The notes beneath the pieces were generated by a model that was not told the DNA's origin, did no database searches, and saw only the letters and a list, made by a program, of their open reading frames with translations. Both the position numbers and the translations under genes were made by a program. From Methylocapsa sp. D3K7 (GTDB lineage Bacteria; Pseudomonadota; Alphaproteobacteria; Rhizobiales; Beijerinckiaceae), in NCBI RefSeq assembly GCF_029855125.1, contig NZ_CP123229.1, positions 1,364,001 to 1,428,000 of the forward strand: 64,000 nucleotides of DNA, written 5' to 3'. This document shows, one piece after another, positions 9,115 to 17,840 of the stretch; the first letter of the stretch is position 1, and every line of letters starts with the position of its first letter.

Positions 9115-9388
9115 CTTGCATAATATAGCGAGTCGCGACGTTGGCGGTTAAAAGACGGTGAGGTACTTCAAGAGCGAGATAATGCCGATGAGGATCACAA
9201 TGATCTGGACGATCTGCAATCAGCAATTATGTGGAGGGCGCTCGGATACCGCCAGACGTTGTCGTTATGTCAAGGGACGACCCGTATGTGGCTATCTCCA
9301 AACGCCGTCTTGTAGGTATTTAAAGCCTCTTCCCGACTGAAGACGGGGGTTAAATCCAAAGAACTGACAATGATCTTGGCTTGGTAGT
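9115..9388. other. Intergenic stretch between ligD and integrase remnant
   Basis: No supportable gene. The minus strand near 9135-9205 reads a short hydrophobic peptide (LQIVQIIVILIGIISLLKYL) from a TTG, probably chance or a relic. An imperfect stem (CCCG...CGGG) lies at about 9332-9350. Confidence 0.35.
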
Positions 9389-9574
9389 GTGGATTTGTGG
9401 ACGCTTTCCCGTCAGTTAGGTCATACCAGCGTGAAGGTAACAGAGAGCAGATATCTGGCATTCCTAAAACCGGAACAAGGGGATGCCGCCCGACAAGGGG
9501 CGGCACAAAATTCGGCACAACTACAACGATTTGGCAAAGGTTTGGTGGCAAGAAAAACTATCGTAAGTCTTTGA
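9389..9574 (+). pseudogene. Tyrosine recombinase (phage integrase) C-terminal fragment
   Basis: The frame reads LWTLSRQLGHTSVKVTESRY followed by LAFLKPEQGDAA. This is the last helix region of tyrosine integrases, with the LGHxS motif (conserved His) and the nucleophile region VTExxYLxFL (Tyr). Upstream of 9389 the frame is closed by a stop, and no further integrase sequence is visible, so only about 60 of the usual 350-450 residues remain. The fragment points towards, and ends 4 bp before, the 3' end of tRNA-Ser. This is where integrases of tRNA-targeting islands normally sit. Confidence 0.75.
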
Positions 9575-9578
9575 AATC

Positions 9579-9670
9579 TGGCGGAGACGAGGGGATTCGA
9601 ACCCCTGATACAAGTTGCCCTGTATAACGGTTTAGCAAACCGCCGCCTTCAGCCGCTCGGCCACGTCTCC
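9579..9670 (-). tRNA. tRNA-Ser (anticodon GCU)
   Basis: On the minus strand the acceptor stem GGAGACG pairs with CGTCTCC, followed by an encoded CCA (complement of 9579-9581). The D-arm region is GTGGCCGAGCGGCTGAAGGC. The anticodon stem-loop GCGGTTTGCTAAACCG carries GCT in the loop. A long variable arm typical of class II serine tRNAs follows, then GGTTCGAATCC in the T arm. It decodes AGC/AGU. An integrase fragment abuts the 3' end. Confidence 0.96.
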
Positions 9671-9744
9671 ATACTCGGAAAAGCCCTTTAGACGCGATTC
9701 CGGTTGCCCAGATATGCCCGAGCGCTAGCGTGATGGCAAGAGCT

Positions 9745-9780
9745 CCCGCGGCATGACTTGAGCTTGGTGTTTGCCGCGGG
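9745..9780. repeat. Perfect 9-bp inverted repeat upstream of porin
   Basis: CCCGCGGCA at 9745-9753 and TGCCGCGGG at 9772-9780 are perfect reverse complements separated by 18 bases. There is no T run after it, so it is not a standard terminator. It lies in the 445-bp gap between the tRNA and the porin, which otherwise contains no gene that I can support. It may be a regulator site or an RNA structure in a long porin leader. Confidence 0.5.
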
Positions 9781-10115
9781 CATCCCCGCGGTTTCGGGAA
9801 TCACGCGGGCGCTAATTTCAATTTTCCCGCGTTTGAAACTTGTGCGTGGCTTTCGCAAGTTGCATTAAAGCCACACCTCCAACCAAATGCCTGTAACTGG
9901 CTTAACTCCGCTTTACTTGATCCTTGTTATAGCTACGCTAGGGTTAAGCTGCCGCCCATTGGCGATTGGTGCCACCTAATATATACCTATCAAATTGTTC
10001 GGCTGAGATGAGACAAATGTTGCACCATTTCCCCATGCCGGAAGGCCAGGATCGAACCGCCGCCGGCACGAGCTTGGAACGGACCCAACGCGAGATCGGG
10101 CTTTGGGGATTTGAC

Positions 10116-11804
10116 ATGAGACTTCTCAAAGGACTTCTTCTGGGTTCGGCCGCGAGCTTGGCTGTGACCCTTCTGGTGCCGGGGGCCCGCGCCGCCGATC
10201 TGCCGGCCGCCCAGGCCGCTCCCATCGAATATGTCCGCGTCTGCGATGCCTATGGCGCCGGCTTCTTCTACATCCCCGGCACCGAGACCTGTTTGCGGAT
10301 CGGCGGCCTGGTACTCGGCGAGTTCCGCGGCTTTAGCCCGAGCTACAGCGTTGGCGGCACCGGTTTCTACGGCAATGGCGCGGTGATCGGGCATGCGGCC
10401 TTGCCCGGGGTGGGGGTTCCCGCCGGGGCCAGCTTCATCCCTGGTATTGGCCAATATACCAACGCCCGCTCGCGCGATGCGACGAGCTTCAATGCCCTCG
10501 GCCGCGCCGAACTCGACGCCAGGACGCAATCACCCTGGGGCACCTTGCGCGCCTTCGCTCGGATCGATTCCTATTATGGCTCGGGCGGCAATTCCGCCAC
10601 CGGCAGCCTGGGCTCGCTTTCCAACACCTTCAACACGACGGCGGGCTCCAGTTCGCAGCGCGAAACGACGATCGTCAACAAGGCGTTCATCCAATTCGCC
10701 GGCCTCACCGCCGGCCGCGCCCAATCGATGTTCGATTTCTACGCCGACGCCTACAACTACGACAATTTACGCGGCTCCAACGCGACCGTCGCCCTGTTGT
10801 CCTATACGGCGACTTTCGGCAGCGGCTTCTCGGCGACCCTGTCGGCCGAGGATCAGGCGTCGCGGCGCGCCGCCATCGGCAGCACCATCGCGACCACGAC
10901 CCTGACCGCGGCGGGTGCGGGCGTGCCAATTACCATCAACGGCATTGCGGCCGCCTCCTTCCAGGGCCAGCCGGCCGGATCGCGGATCCCGGACATCGTC
11001 GGCAGCTTCCGCTACGATCAACCCTGGGGGACGGTGCAAATCTCGGCCGCCGCGCATCAGAACAACGCCAGCCTGTTTGGAGCGAACGCCCTCACCACGC
11101 CGCCAGCCACTCCCGGCGTTGTTGGCGGCGTCCTTTCCACCCCCGCCTATGCCTTCCCGGCCGTCACCAGCAACAATTACGGCTTCGCGGTCCAGGCCGG
11201 CATTCAGCTGAACGCCGATTATCTCTCGCCCGGCGACAAGCTCTGGCTGCAGGCGGCTTATGAGCAAGGCGCCTTCGGCTATATCGCGGGCAACAATCTT
11301 GGCTTCAACTATGGCGCGGTCAACCAGAACCGCTACGCCGGTTCGGGCTTCACGCCGTCGGATTACAGCGCCGGCTGGAACGCGCAGCCGAATGCCGATT
11401 GCGTCTTCGCCAGCAGCGTGCCCGGCACTTTCCCCGGCAGCGTTTCCTGCCAGCAGCAGACGGGCTGGGACATCACCGGCGCCTACAAACATTATTGGAT
11501 CCCGACCTTGGCTTCGGCGGTGTATGGCTCTTACATGGCGGTGAATTATTCCGGCGACGCGCTGGCCGGGTTTGGCGGCGGGGTCGGCATTTCCAACATC
11601 AAGGAAGGCCGGGTCGGCACCAATCTCGTCTGGACGCCGCTCAAGGGCTTCGATATCGGCGCCGAGTTCATGTATGTGCATGTGAATCAGTCGCGGCCGG
11701 TTGGTCTCGCCCCGGACGTGGTGCTCAACGCCGTCGGCCTGCCCTCGTTCCAGCCGAACACCAACCAATATGAAGGGCGTTTGCGCGTGCAACGGGCGTT
11801 TTGA
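10116..11804 (+). CDS. Outer-membrane porin (Porin_2 family)
   Basis: This 562-residue protein has a Sec signal peptide (RLLKGLLLGSAASLAVTLLV, cleavage after ARAA). The mature start, with VRVCDAYGAGFFYIPGTETC and LRIGG, is the hallmark of Hyphomicrobiales porins (PF02530). The first two cysteines probably form the family's N-terminal disulphide. Alternating aromatic beta-strands run to a C-terminal ...LRVQRAF with terminal Phe, the signal for BAM insertion. It forms general diffusion channels in the outer membrane. ATG 10116 is chosen because it precedes the signal peptide; the frame is open further upstream, but that part shows no targeting sequence. It is longer than most family members owing to Ala/Gly/Thr-rich loops. 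Confidence 0.93.
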   Translation: MRLLKGLLLGSAASLAVTLLVPGARAADLPAAQAAPIEYVRVCDAYGAGFFYIPGTETCLRIGGLVLGEFRGFSPSYSVGGTGFYGNGAVIGHAALPGVGVPAGASFIPGIGQYTNARSRDATSFNALGRAELDARTQSPWGTLRAFARIDSYYGSGGNSATGSLGSLSNTFNTTAGSSSQRETTIVNKAFIQFAGLTAGRAQSMFDFYADAYNYDNLRGSNATVALLSYTATFGSGFSATLSAEDQASRRAAIGSTIATTTLTAAGAGVPITINGIAAASFQGQPAGSRIPDIVGSFRYDQPWGTVQISAAAHQNNASLFGANALTTPPATPGVVGGVLSTPAYAFPAVTSNNYGFAVQAGIQLNADYLSPGDKLWLQAAYEQGAFGYIAGNNLGFNYGAVNQNRYAGSGFTPSDYSAGWNAQPNADCVFASSVPGTFPGSVSCQQQTGWDITGAYKHYWIPTLASAVYGSYMAVNYSGDALAGFGGGVGISNIKEGRVGTNLVWTPLKGFDIGAEFMYVHVNQSRPVGLAPDVVLNAVGLPSFQPNTNQYEGRLRVQRAF

Positions 11805-11817
11805 CCATTGTGAATAC

Positions 11818-11842
11818 ATATTCGACGGAATATTTTGTTTTC
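11818..11842 (+). terminator. Probable porin terminator
   Basis: A six-base stem ATATTC / GAATAT with a four-base loop (GACG), followed by TTTGTTTT, 14 bases after the porin stop. The stem is AT-rich and weak, but its place and T tract fit an intrinsic terminator. Confidence 0.45.
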
Positions 11843-12007
11843 AGCAAATGGTGGGTCCGTGAACGTGGTTGCGCTTGCCGTGATGCATCAAGACCTGGCG
11901 CCTGATGTGCCATGCACAAGAGGTGGAAGCGTTCAAAAAATCACGAATGTGTGTGTCATTACTGCCCCCCAGAAATTTCTTGGCTGCATCGGTGATCAAG
12001 CAGGCAG

Positions 12008-12628
12008 TTATTCAGGAATCCCGCCAGTGCGAGCATGAACCCTACGGCTTTGTCGCATCTGTTCATCAATCAGCATATTGGCAATGGACATGCGCCGCGC
12101 CGCGTTGGTCCGGCTGCCAGGCTCGAAGCGATCCGGGTGGTTCTTCTTGGCAAAATCGCGTCGAATACGCTGCAGATCGATGGTCGCGAGTTCCGGGCTT
12201 AACCCGAGTTCATCGGCAATGGTTTGATTCTCGGTTTTCGGTGGTTGAACAGATGCGGCCTCCGGCTTGGAGGAAGGAGGCGGCGATGCGCTTTGCGCTT
12301 CAGCGGCTTCCTCGGCATAGGGCTCCGGGGGGTGCCGCGCAAAGCCCCCAATAAGTCCGCTGATGCCTGATGGCCAAGGCAAGGAAAAAGTTGCAAGCCA
12401 ACGCCGCAAAGGGCTTTTGTGCCGCGGCCGGCGGCTCGCATCCAGTTCAGTCTCGGCTTCCGAATCAGGCTCTGGCGCCCTCGATTGGCAGACTTCCGGC
12501 GAGGCTTCATTTCCCAGCCCGCGGTCGAACGAGGCAAGAATATCCTCAAAATTGCCGATGTTATGTCGTTTGCGTGGCGGCATAAACGAGACAGTCTTGC
12601 TCTTTGCCCAGTTCGTTTCAAATTTCAT
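12008..12628 (-). CDS. J-domain protein
   Basis: This 206-residue protein has a polar, low-complexity N-terminal two thirds (Pro/Ala/Glu-rich about residues 100-135). Its C-terminal J-domain (about 137-190) contains LSPELATIDLQRIRRDFAKK directly followed by NHPDRFEP. The HPD tripeptide is the element that stimulates DnaK ATPase. There is no zinc-finger or substrate-binding domain, so it is a specialised co-chaperone, not DnaJ itself. An alternative start is the Met at 12583. It is convergent with the porin and divergent from the phosphopantetheinyl transferase gene. Confidence 0.8.
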   Translation of the reverse strand: MKFETNWAKSKTVSFMPPRKRHNIGNFEDILASFDRGLGNEASPEVCQSRAPEPDSEAETELDASRRPRHKSPLRRWLATFSLPWPSGISGLIGGFARHPPEPYAEEAAEAQSASPPPSSKPEAASVQPPKTENQTIADELGLSPELATIDLQRIRRDFAKKNHPDRFEPGSRTNAARRMSIANMLIDEQMRQSRRVHARTGGIPE

Positions 12629-12721
12629 CTCACTATGTGCGCGCGCGCTTGAGTCCGCGTTAATGGAAACGAGCCATTTGAGTTAAAACTGTTATCAAAG
12701 CAACTCGCAGGCGGTATTGGG

Positions 12722-13429
12722 ATGGAAATCGTCGAACATCACTGGCTTCCCATCAAGCGATTAACGCTAGCAAGCGCTGCCAATGAGGGGGTTGTGATTT
12801 GGCTTGCGGGCCCCGTCTGGGCAAGGGAAATCCCAGAGCCTTTGTGGAACTGCCTCTCGAATGACGAAAGGAACCGTGCGAGCAGGTTTTTCCACGATCG
12901 GGATAGGAATTTATTCGCGATGACCCGCGCGATTTTGCGCACGCTGTTGAGTGAGGCGGCAAGCGTTCCAGCGAACCAAATCCTGTTCGCGGAGGGGCCG
13001 CAGGGAAAGCCCGGCCTAGCAGGAATAAAGGGGCCGCAGTTCAATGTTTCCCATTCTGGTTCCTGGGCTTTGATTGGCTTGTCGGATCGCCGTCCAATCG
13101 GTGTCGACATCGAATTGACGCGCAATTCAGGAGATGAGCTGGATTTGGCAAGATCCTTTTTTTCCGACGCCGAATATCGCACACTCGAAAGATTGGAAGA
13201 CGGCGCGCGGCTCCAATCCTTCTACAAGATCTGGACTTGCAAAGAAGCGGTTCTGAAAGCGATAGGTGCCGGGATTTCGGCACATCTCAAGGATTTCTCG
13301 GTTGAATGGACCAGCGATCGTTATGCAATCATTCCCGAATGTAGTTGCCCTTTGCCGTTGCTTGCGTCCATTGCCGCCTATCCGGTCGAGGTTCCGATAG
13401 GCTATGCGGGATGTTACGCCTTGGCTTGA
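12722..13429 (+). CDS. 4'-phosphopantetheinyl transferase, Sfp type
   Basis: This 235-residue protein carries the two Sfp-family signatures: RRPIGVDIELTR (about residues 121-132, Mg-binding Asp/Glu) and FYKIWTCKEAVLKAIGAGI (about 168-186, Lys of the WxxKEA motif). Family members move the phosphopantetheine arm from coenzyme A to a Ser of a carrier protein. No polyketide or peptide synthetase lies in the window, so the target is unknown. It is free-standing, divergent from the J-domain gene. Confidence 0.92.
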   Translation: MEIVEHHWLPIKRLTLASAANEGVVIWLAGPVWAREIPEPLWNCLSNDERNRASRFFHDRDRNLFAMTRAILRTLLSEAASVPANQILFAEGPQGKPGLAGIKGPQFNVSHSGSWALIGLSDRRPIGVDIELTRNSGDELDLARSFFSDAEYRTLERLEDGARLQSFYKIWTCKEAVLKAIGAGISAHLKDFSVEWTSDRYAIIPECSCPLPLLASIAAYPVEVPIGYAGCYALA

Positions 13430-13477
13430 CTGCTTTGCTATAATAGAAAGTAGTGTACACCCGCATGAGGGGCATGG

Positions 13478-15007
13478 ATGCAAAAGCTCTCCCGCCGCCA
13501 GACCCTAACTTCCATCCTGGCCGCTGGCGCGACTGTTGCCGTGCCCCCGGCCCGTGCGGACGGCGCCACTGCGCGGGTTTCTCTACTGTTGATCAACGAT
13601 ATTTACCGGATCGAGGAAAAGAACGGACGCGGCGGCATGGCCCGCTTCGCGGCGGTGGTGAGGGCGGAACGCGCCAGAACGCTGGCCGAGGACTCCCATC
13701 TCATTTGTGTTCACGCTGGCGATACGCTGTCGCCGAGCTTGTTGTCGAGTTTCGACCAGGGTGCCCACATGGTTGACCTCTTCAACGATTTGGAACTCAA
13801 CGCGTTCGTTCCCGGCAATCACGAATTCGATTTTGGCAAGGAGGTTTATTTCGACCGGATGCGACAGGCGCGGTTTCCGGTCCTTGCCGCCAATCTTAGG
13901 AGCGCCGCCGGGATGAAACTCCCGCGCCATGAGGATCAAATCCTGATCGAGGCAGGGAAACTCAATCTGGCATTTATTGGCACCGCCTTCGACGGGACGG
14001 CAATTGCCTCGCGGCCTGGTGATCTCGTCTTTTCGCCGACGATCTCGACGGTCCTGGCTAACGCCGAAAAGGCGCGCGCGGCCGGCGCTGATCTCGTGAT
14101 CGCGATCGTGCATGCCGATAAGGCCACCGGTGCCGCCTTGATGAATTCCCATGCCGTGGACTTTATATTGTCCGGCCACAATCATGATCTCCATATCGAT
14201 TTCGATGGCCGCACCGCGCTGATGGAGTCCGAACAAGACGCGAATTATGTCACGATTGCCGACATCGAGGTCACGCAAAACCGGGGTCAAGCCGATCGCT
14301 CTTCATCATGGTGGCCCAATTTCCGTGTCATCGATACGGCGAAAGTCATTTCCGACCCAGCTATGCTTGCCAAGGTCCAAATGTACAGCGCCGGATTGAA
14401 CCGGTTGTTCGACGTCGAGATCGCAACCCTTGCCGCGGCTCTAGATAGCCGCACCGGAGCTCTACGCTCGGGTGAATGCGCGATCGGTGATCTTGTTGCG
14501 GACGCACTTCGGAGTGCATCGGCCGCAGAAGTTGCCATCATCAACGGAGGCAGCATCCGTGGAAACAGAATCTATGCCGCGGGCACGAGATTGACGAAGC
14601 GGGATATTCTCGACGAACTTCCCTTCGGCAACAAGACCATGGCAACCAAGGTTTCCGGAACGTCGATTGTGGACGCGCTGGAGAATGGGTTTTCTCAAAT
14701 CGAGCGCCCAACGGGACGGTTTCCACAAGTTTCTGGCTTGGTTGTCTCTGCCAATCCGGCGGCCCCTCCGGGCGAGCGCGTGAAGACGGTCTGGGTCAAT
14801 GGTGAGGCTCTCGACCTTGGCCGCGAGTACAAGATAGCGACCAATGATTTCATGGCAAGCGGCGGTGACGGATATGGAATGCTTGCCGGAAAAACTCATG
14901 TAAGCCCGGATTCTGGAACCCGGCTTGTCGCCCTTGACGTGATCGACTACATCGCTGCAGCGAAGCGGATCGATGCGAAGATCGAGGGAAGGATCGTGTT
15001 TCAATAG
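13478..15007 (+). CDS. 5'-nucleotidase/metallophosphoesterase, exported
   Basis: This 509-residue protein starts with a Tat-like signal (LSRRQTLTSILAAGA, then APPARA). The N-terminal metallophosphoesterase domain has VHAGDTLSPS, PGNHEFDFG and SGHNHDLHID, which supply most dimetal ligands. The first metal motif, usually NDxH, reads NDIYRIEE here: Asp is kept and His is replaced by Tyr. The C-terminal 5'-nucleotidase domain has NGGSIRGN, LPFGNKT and NDFMASGGDGY, which form the substrate pocket. It probably removes phosphate from nucleotides or related esters in the periplasm. It stands alone; argB begins 132 bp downstream on the same strand. Confidence 0.9.
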   Translation: MQKLSRRQTLTSILAAGATVAVPPARADGATARVSLLLINDIYRIEEKNGRGGMARFAAVVRAERARTLAEDSHLICVHAGDTLSPSLLSSFDQGAHMVDLFNDLELNAFVPGNHEFDFGKEVYFDRMRQARFPVLAANLRSAAGMKLPRHEDQILIEAGKLNLAFIGTAFDGTAIASRPGDLVFSPTISTVLANAEKARAAGADLVIAIVHADKATGAALMNSHAVDFILSGHNHDLHIDFDGRTALMESEQDANYVTIADIEVTQNRGQADRSSSWWPNFRVIDTAKVISDPAMLAKVQMYSAGLNRLFDVEIATLAAALDSRTGALRSGECAIGDLVADALRSASAAEVAIINGGSIRGNRIYAAGTRLTKRDILDELPFGNKTMATKVSGTSIVDALENGFSQIERPTGRFPQVSGLVVSANPAAPPGERVKTVWVNGEALDLGREYKIATNDFMASGGDGYGMLAGKTHVSPDSGTRLVALDVIDYIAAAKRIDAKIEGRIVFQ

Positions 15008-15139
15008 CATCGCACGGGACAGCTTCGGGCGAGCTTGCGGCGCTGCTGGGAACAGCGCTCTTCCTCAATTTCCTGTCCGCGTTGAGCTTGTCGCAACAAG
15101 CGGATAATACACGCACGCATGACTCGGAGACGAGAGCCA

Positions 15140-16033
15140 ATGAACGAACCAGATATGCATCCGCACGACGAGGCGCAGGCACGCGCGCAACAGCAAGCGG
15201 CAATCTTGATGCAGGCTTTGCCACATATGTTGCGCTACGATGATGCGATCGTTGTCGTCAAATATGGCGGCCATGCCATGGGAGACGACAAGGTCGCCCG
15301 GGATTTCGCGCGCGACATGGTTTTGCTTGAGCAGTCCGGGGTCAATCCCGTTGTCGTCCATGGCGGCGGCCCGCAGATCGGCGCGATGCTTGGCAAGCTC
15401 GGCATTAAGTCGGCGTTCTCGGATGGTCTGCGAATTACCGACCGGGCCACCATGGAAATCGTGGAAATGGTGCTAGCCGGATCGATCAACAAGCAAATCG
15501 TCGGCTTCATCAATGCGGAGGGCGGCCGCGCGATCGGCCTTTGCGGCAAGGATGGCAATATGGTCATCGCGAGCAAGGTCCCGCGGATGAGCAATGGCCT
15601 TGACCTTGGTTTCGTGGGTGAGCCCGCAAAGGTGGATACGACCGTGTTGGATCAGGTGCTTGGGCGCGAACTCATTCCCGTCCTCGCACCCGTTGCGCAA
15701 GGCGAGGACGGCGAGACCTATAATGTCAACGCCGATACGTTTGCCGGCGCGATCTCGGGCGCCCTTAAGGCAAAGCGGCTCGTGTTGCTGACCGATGTGC
15801 CCGGCGTGCTTGACCGTGACAAGAATTTGATCAAGCAATTGTGCGTCGATGAAATTCATGCCCTTATCGCCGACGGTACAATCACAGGCGGGATGATCCC
15901 CAAGGTCGAGACTTGCATCTATGCGCTCGAACAAGGCGTCGAAGGGGTCGTTATTCTCGACGGCAAAATGCCTCATGCAGTGCTCATCGAACTCTTGACC
16001 GATCATGGCGCTGGTACTTTGATTACACGGTGA
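15140..16033 (+). CDS. argB: Acetylglutamate kinase
   Basis: This 297-residue amino-acid kinase phosphorylates N-acetylglutamate, the second step of arginine synthesis, in the cytoplasm. Visible motifs are [12 protein letters not shown] (ATP-binding Lys), [13 protein letters not shown] (Gly-rich substrate loop), [19 protein letters not shown] and [10 protein letters not shown]. The N-terminal helix of about 30 residues ([20 protein letters not shown]) is of the kind used in arginine-sensitive hexameric forms. ATG 15140 is chosen over an upstream non-ATG start. Its stop overlaps the GTG start of the next gene by two bases (GTGA), which indicates translational coupling. Confidence 0.97.
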   Translation: MNEPDMHPHDEAQARAQQQAAILMQALPHMLRYDDAIVVVKYGGHAMGDDKVARDFARDMVLLEQSGVNPVVVHGGGPQIGAMLGKLGIKSAFSDGLRITDRATMEIVEMVLAGSINKQIVGFINAEGGRAIGLCGKDGNMVIASKVPRMSNGLDLGFVGEPAKVDTTVLDQVLGRELIPVLAPVAQGEDGETYNVNADTFAGAISGALKAKRLVLLTDVPGVLDRDKNLIKQLCVDEIHALIADGTITGGMIPKVETCIYALEQGVEGVVILDGKMPHAVLIELLTDHGAGTLITR

Positions 16034-16911
16034 ACGAGGCGAGACCTTATTTGAAAGATTCCTTTGACACTCCAAAAACGGCACTCGCTGGTGACGAGGC
16101 CCAAGAGGCCAGCGAGCCCCTGAGCTCCTTCGTCGAAACCGCATCTCACGCGGAATCCTTCCCGGAAACTGGGGCGCAATCGCCTGGGGAACTCTCACCC
16201 CTTATTCATTCGCTATCGCAAATCGATACCTGGGTCTTCGATCTCGACAACACACTTTATCCGTCCGACTGCGATCTGTGGCCGAAAATCGACCAGAGAA
16301 TCACCTTGTTCCTGGCGCATCTTTTTGGACTTGACGGGATGTCGTCGCGCGCCTTGCAAAAATATTACTATGAGCGCTATGGCACGACGTTGCGCGGCTT
16401 GATGGAGGAACATGAGATTGGCGCTGAGGAGTTTCTCGATTTCACGCATGACATCGACCGCTCCTCGCTGCTTCCCAATCTTGCCCTTGCAACGGCCATC
16501 ACCGCCCTCCCCGGCCGCAAACTTATTCTCACAAATGGATCACGGGAACACGCTTTTCGTACCGCCGAGGCCCTCGGAATCGAGGCGATGTTCGAGGATA
16601 TTTTCGATATCGCCGCCGCCGATTTCGTGCCAAAGCCCCAGGCGGCAACCTATGAACGATTCTTCGAACGGCACATGGTCGACCCGGCGCGGTCGGTGAT
16701 GTTCGAGGATCTTGCGAGGAATCTCATTGTTCCTCACGAACGCGGAATGACCACCGTCCTCGTCGTTCCCAAGCCAGGCCAAATGGATCATCGCGACGCC
16801 TTCGAGATTACGAGCGAAGTCGTGCCGCCGCATATCGATTACATAACAAGCGACCTTGCGCTATTCCTGATGGGCCTTATCCTTGACACCCCCGGCGAGG
16901 CGGACACTTAG
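16030..16911 (+). CDS. HAD-family pyrimidine 5'-nucleotidase
   Basis: This 293-residue protein starts at a GTG that overlaps the argB stop. The HAD core has [11 protein letters not shown] (nucleophile Asp, about residue 76), [12 protein letters not shown] (motif II), VPKPQ (motif III Lys) and [11 protein letters not shown] (motif IV acids), as in SDT1/YjjG-like pyrimidine nucleotidases. The first 65 or so residues are an acidic, Ala/Ser-rich extension with no counterpart in typical members, and there is no internal ATG nearer the domain. It is placed between argB and dapD as in many Hyphomicrobiales, which points to co-expression, not to a role in either pathway. Confidence 0.85.
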   Translation: MNEARPYLKDSFDTPKTALAGDEAQEASEPLSSFVETASHAESFPETGAQSPGELSPLIHSLSQIDTWVFDLDNTLYPSDCDLWPKIDQRITLFLAHLFGLDGMSSRALQKYYYERYGTTLRGLMEEHEIGAEEFLDFTHDIDRSSLLPNLALATAITALPGRKLILTNGSREHAFRTAEALGIEAMFEDIFDIAAADFVPKPQAATYERFFERHMVDPARSVMFEDLARNLIVPHERGMTTVLVVPKPGQMDHRDAFEITSEVVPPHIDYITSDLALFLMGLILDTPGEADT

Positions 16912-16988
16912 CTGCCATTGACATCCGCGCGGCATATATCGAAACGTTCCCCGCAACGTGTTGCCATTCGTCATTTTTGGAGACCCGC

Positions 16989-17840
16989 ATGCCCGACCTC
17001 GAAACGATTATCGATGCCGCCTACGAGGATCGCGCCAACATCACCCCGGGGACGCAAGGCGAAGTCCGTGAAGCTGTCGAAGCGGCCTTACAGCTTCTCG
17101 ACACGGGGAAGCTCCGCGTCGCGGAAAGGATTGAAGGCTCGTCCGGGCCAGGTTCCTGGAAGGCCAATCAATGGCTCAAGAAAGCCGTGCTTCTGTCGTT
17201 TCGCCTGAGCGACATGGCCCTGATACCGGGCGGCCCCGGCGGCTCCTCTTGGTGGGATAAGGTTCCCTCGAAATTCGAAGGCTGGGGTTTTGAGCAACAT
17301 GCCGCCGCCGGCTTCCGCTCGGTGCCCAATTGCGTCGTCCGGCGCTCGGCCTATATCGCGCCAGGGGTAATCTTGATGCCGTCGTTTGTGAACCTCGGCG
17401 CCTATGTCGATAGCGGCACGATGGTTGATACGTGGGTCACCGTCGGCTCCTGCGCCCAAATCGGCAAAAATGTGCATCTTTCAGGGGGAGTCGGCATAGG
17501 CGGCGTGCTCGAACCCTTACAGGCCAATCCGACGATCATCGAGGACGATTGTTTCATCGGCGCCCGCTCGGAAATTGTCGAGGGCGTGATTGTCGGCCAG
17601 GGCTCGGTGATCGCGATGGGGACCTTCATTTCCGCCTCGACAAAGATCATCGACCGGGCAACCGGCGAGATCCGTACCGGTTTCGTGCCGCCCTATTCAG
17701 TGGTGGTTTCCGGCAATTTGCCGGGAAAGCCATTGCCTTCCGGCGCACCCGGCCCCTCGCTCTATTGCGCCGTCATCGTCAAAACCGTCGATGCCCAGAC
17801 CCGCTCGAAAACCGCGATCAACGAATTGCTGAGGGACTGA
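16989..17840 (+). CDS. dapD: Tetrahydrodipicolinate N-succinyltransferase
   Basis: This 283-residue left-handed beta-helix acyltransferase transfers succinyl from succinyl-CoA to tetrahydrodipicolinate in the succinylase branch of lysine and diaminopimelate synthesis. Motifs are [55 protein letters not shown] and [12 protein letters not shown] (hexapeptide repeats forming the trimer coil), with a C-terminal [19 protein letters not shown] 16989 has a GGAGA ribosome binding site six bases ahead. The stop overlaps the next ATG by one base (TGATG). Confidence 0.97.
   Translation: MPDLETIIDAAYEDRANITPGTQGEVREAVEAALQLLDTGKLRVAERIEGSSGPGSWKANQWLKKAVLLSFRLSDMALIPGGPGGSSWWDKVPSKFEGWGFEQHAAAGFRSVPNCVVRRSAYIAPGVILMPSFVNLGAYVDSGTMVDTWVTVGSCAQIGKNVHLSGGVGIGGVLEPLQANPTIIEDDCFIGARSEIVEGVIVGQGSVIAMGTFISASTKIIDRATGEIRTGFVPPYSVVVSGNLPGKPLPSGAPGPSLYCAVIVKTVDAQTRSKTAINELLRD

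Noticed and set aside
9270..9551. A 93-codon minus-strand frame opposite the integrase remnant
   Set aside because: It is antisense to the recognisable integrase C-terminus and has no known relatives that I can name; a link to IS200/IS605-type ends was considered but there is no transposase or clear terminal hairpin.
9579..9670. A CRISPR array or other repeat array anywhere in the window
   Set aside because: No regularly spaced direct repeats were seen; only isolated inverted repeats, one 13-base direct repeat and the tRNA gene.
10393..11773. Long alternative reading frames on both strands inside the porin gene
   Set aside because: They are shadows caused by the high GC content and third-position bias of the porin; they lack signals and known domains, while the porin frame has a signal peptide and family motifs.
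13583..14290. A 235-codon minus-strand frame opposite the 5'-nucleotidase gene
   Set aside because: It lies fully within a well-supported gene, has no ribosome binding site and resembles no protein.
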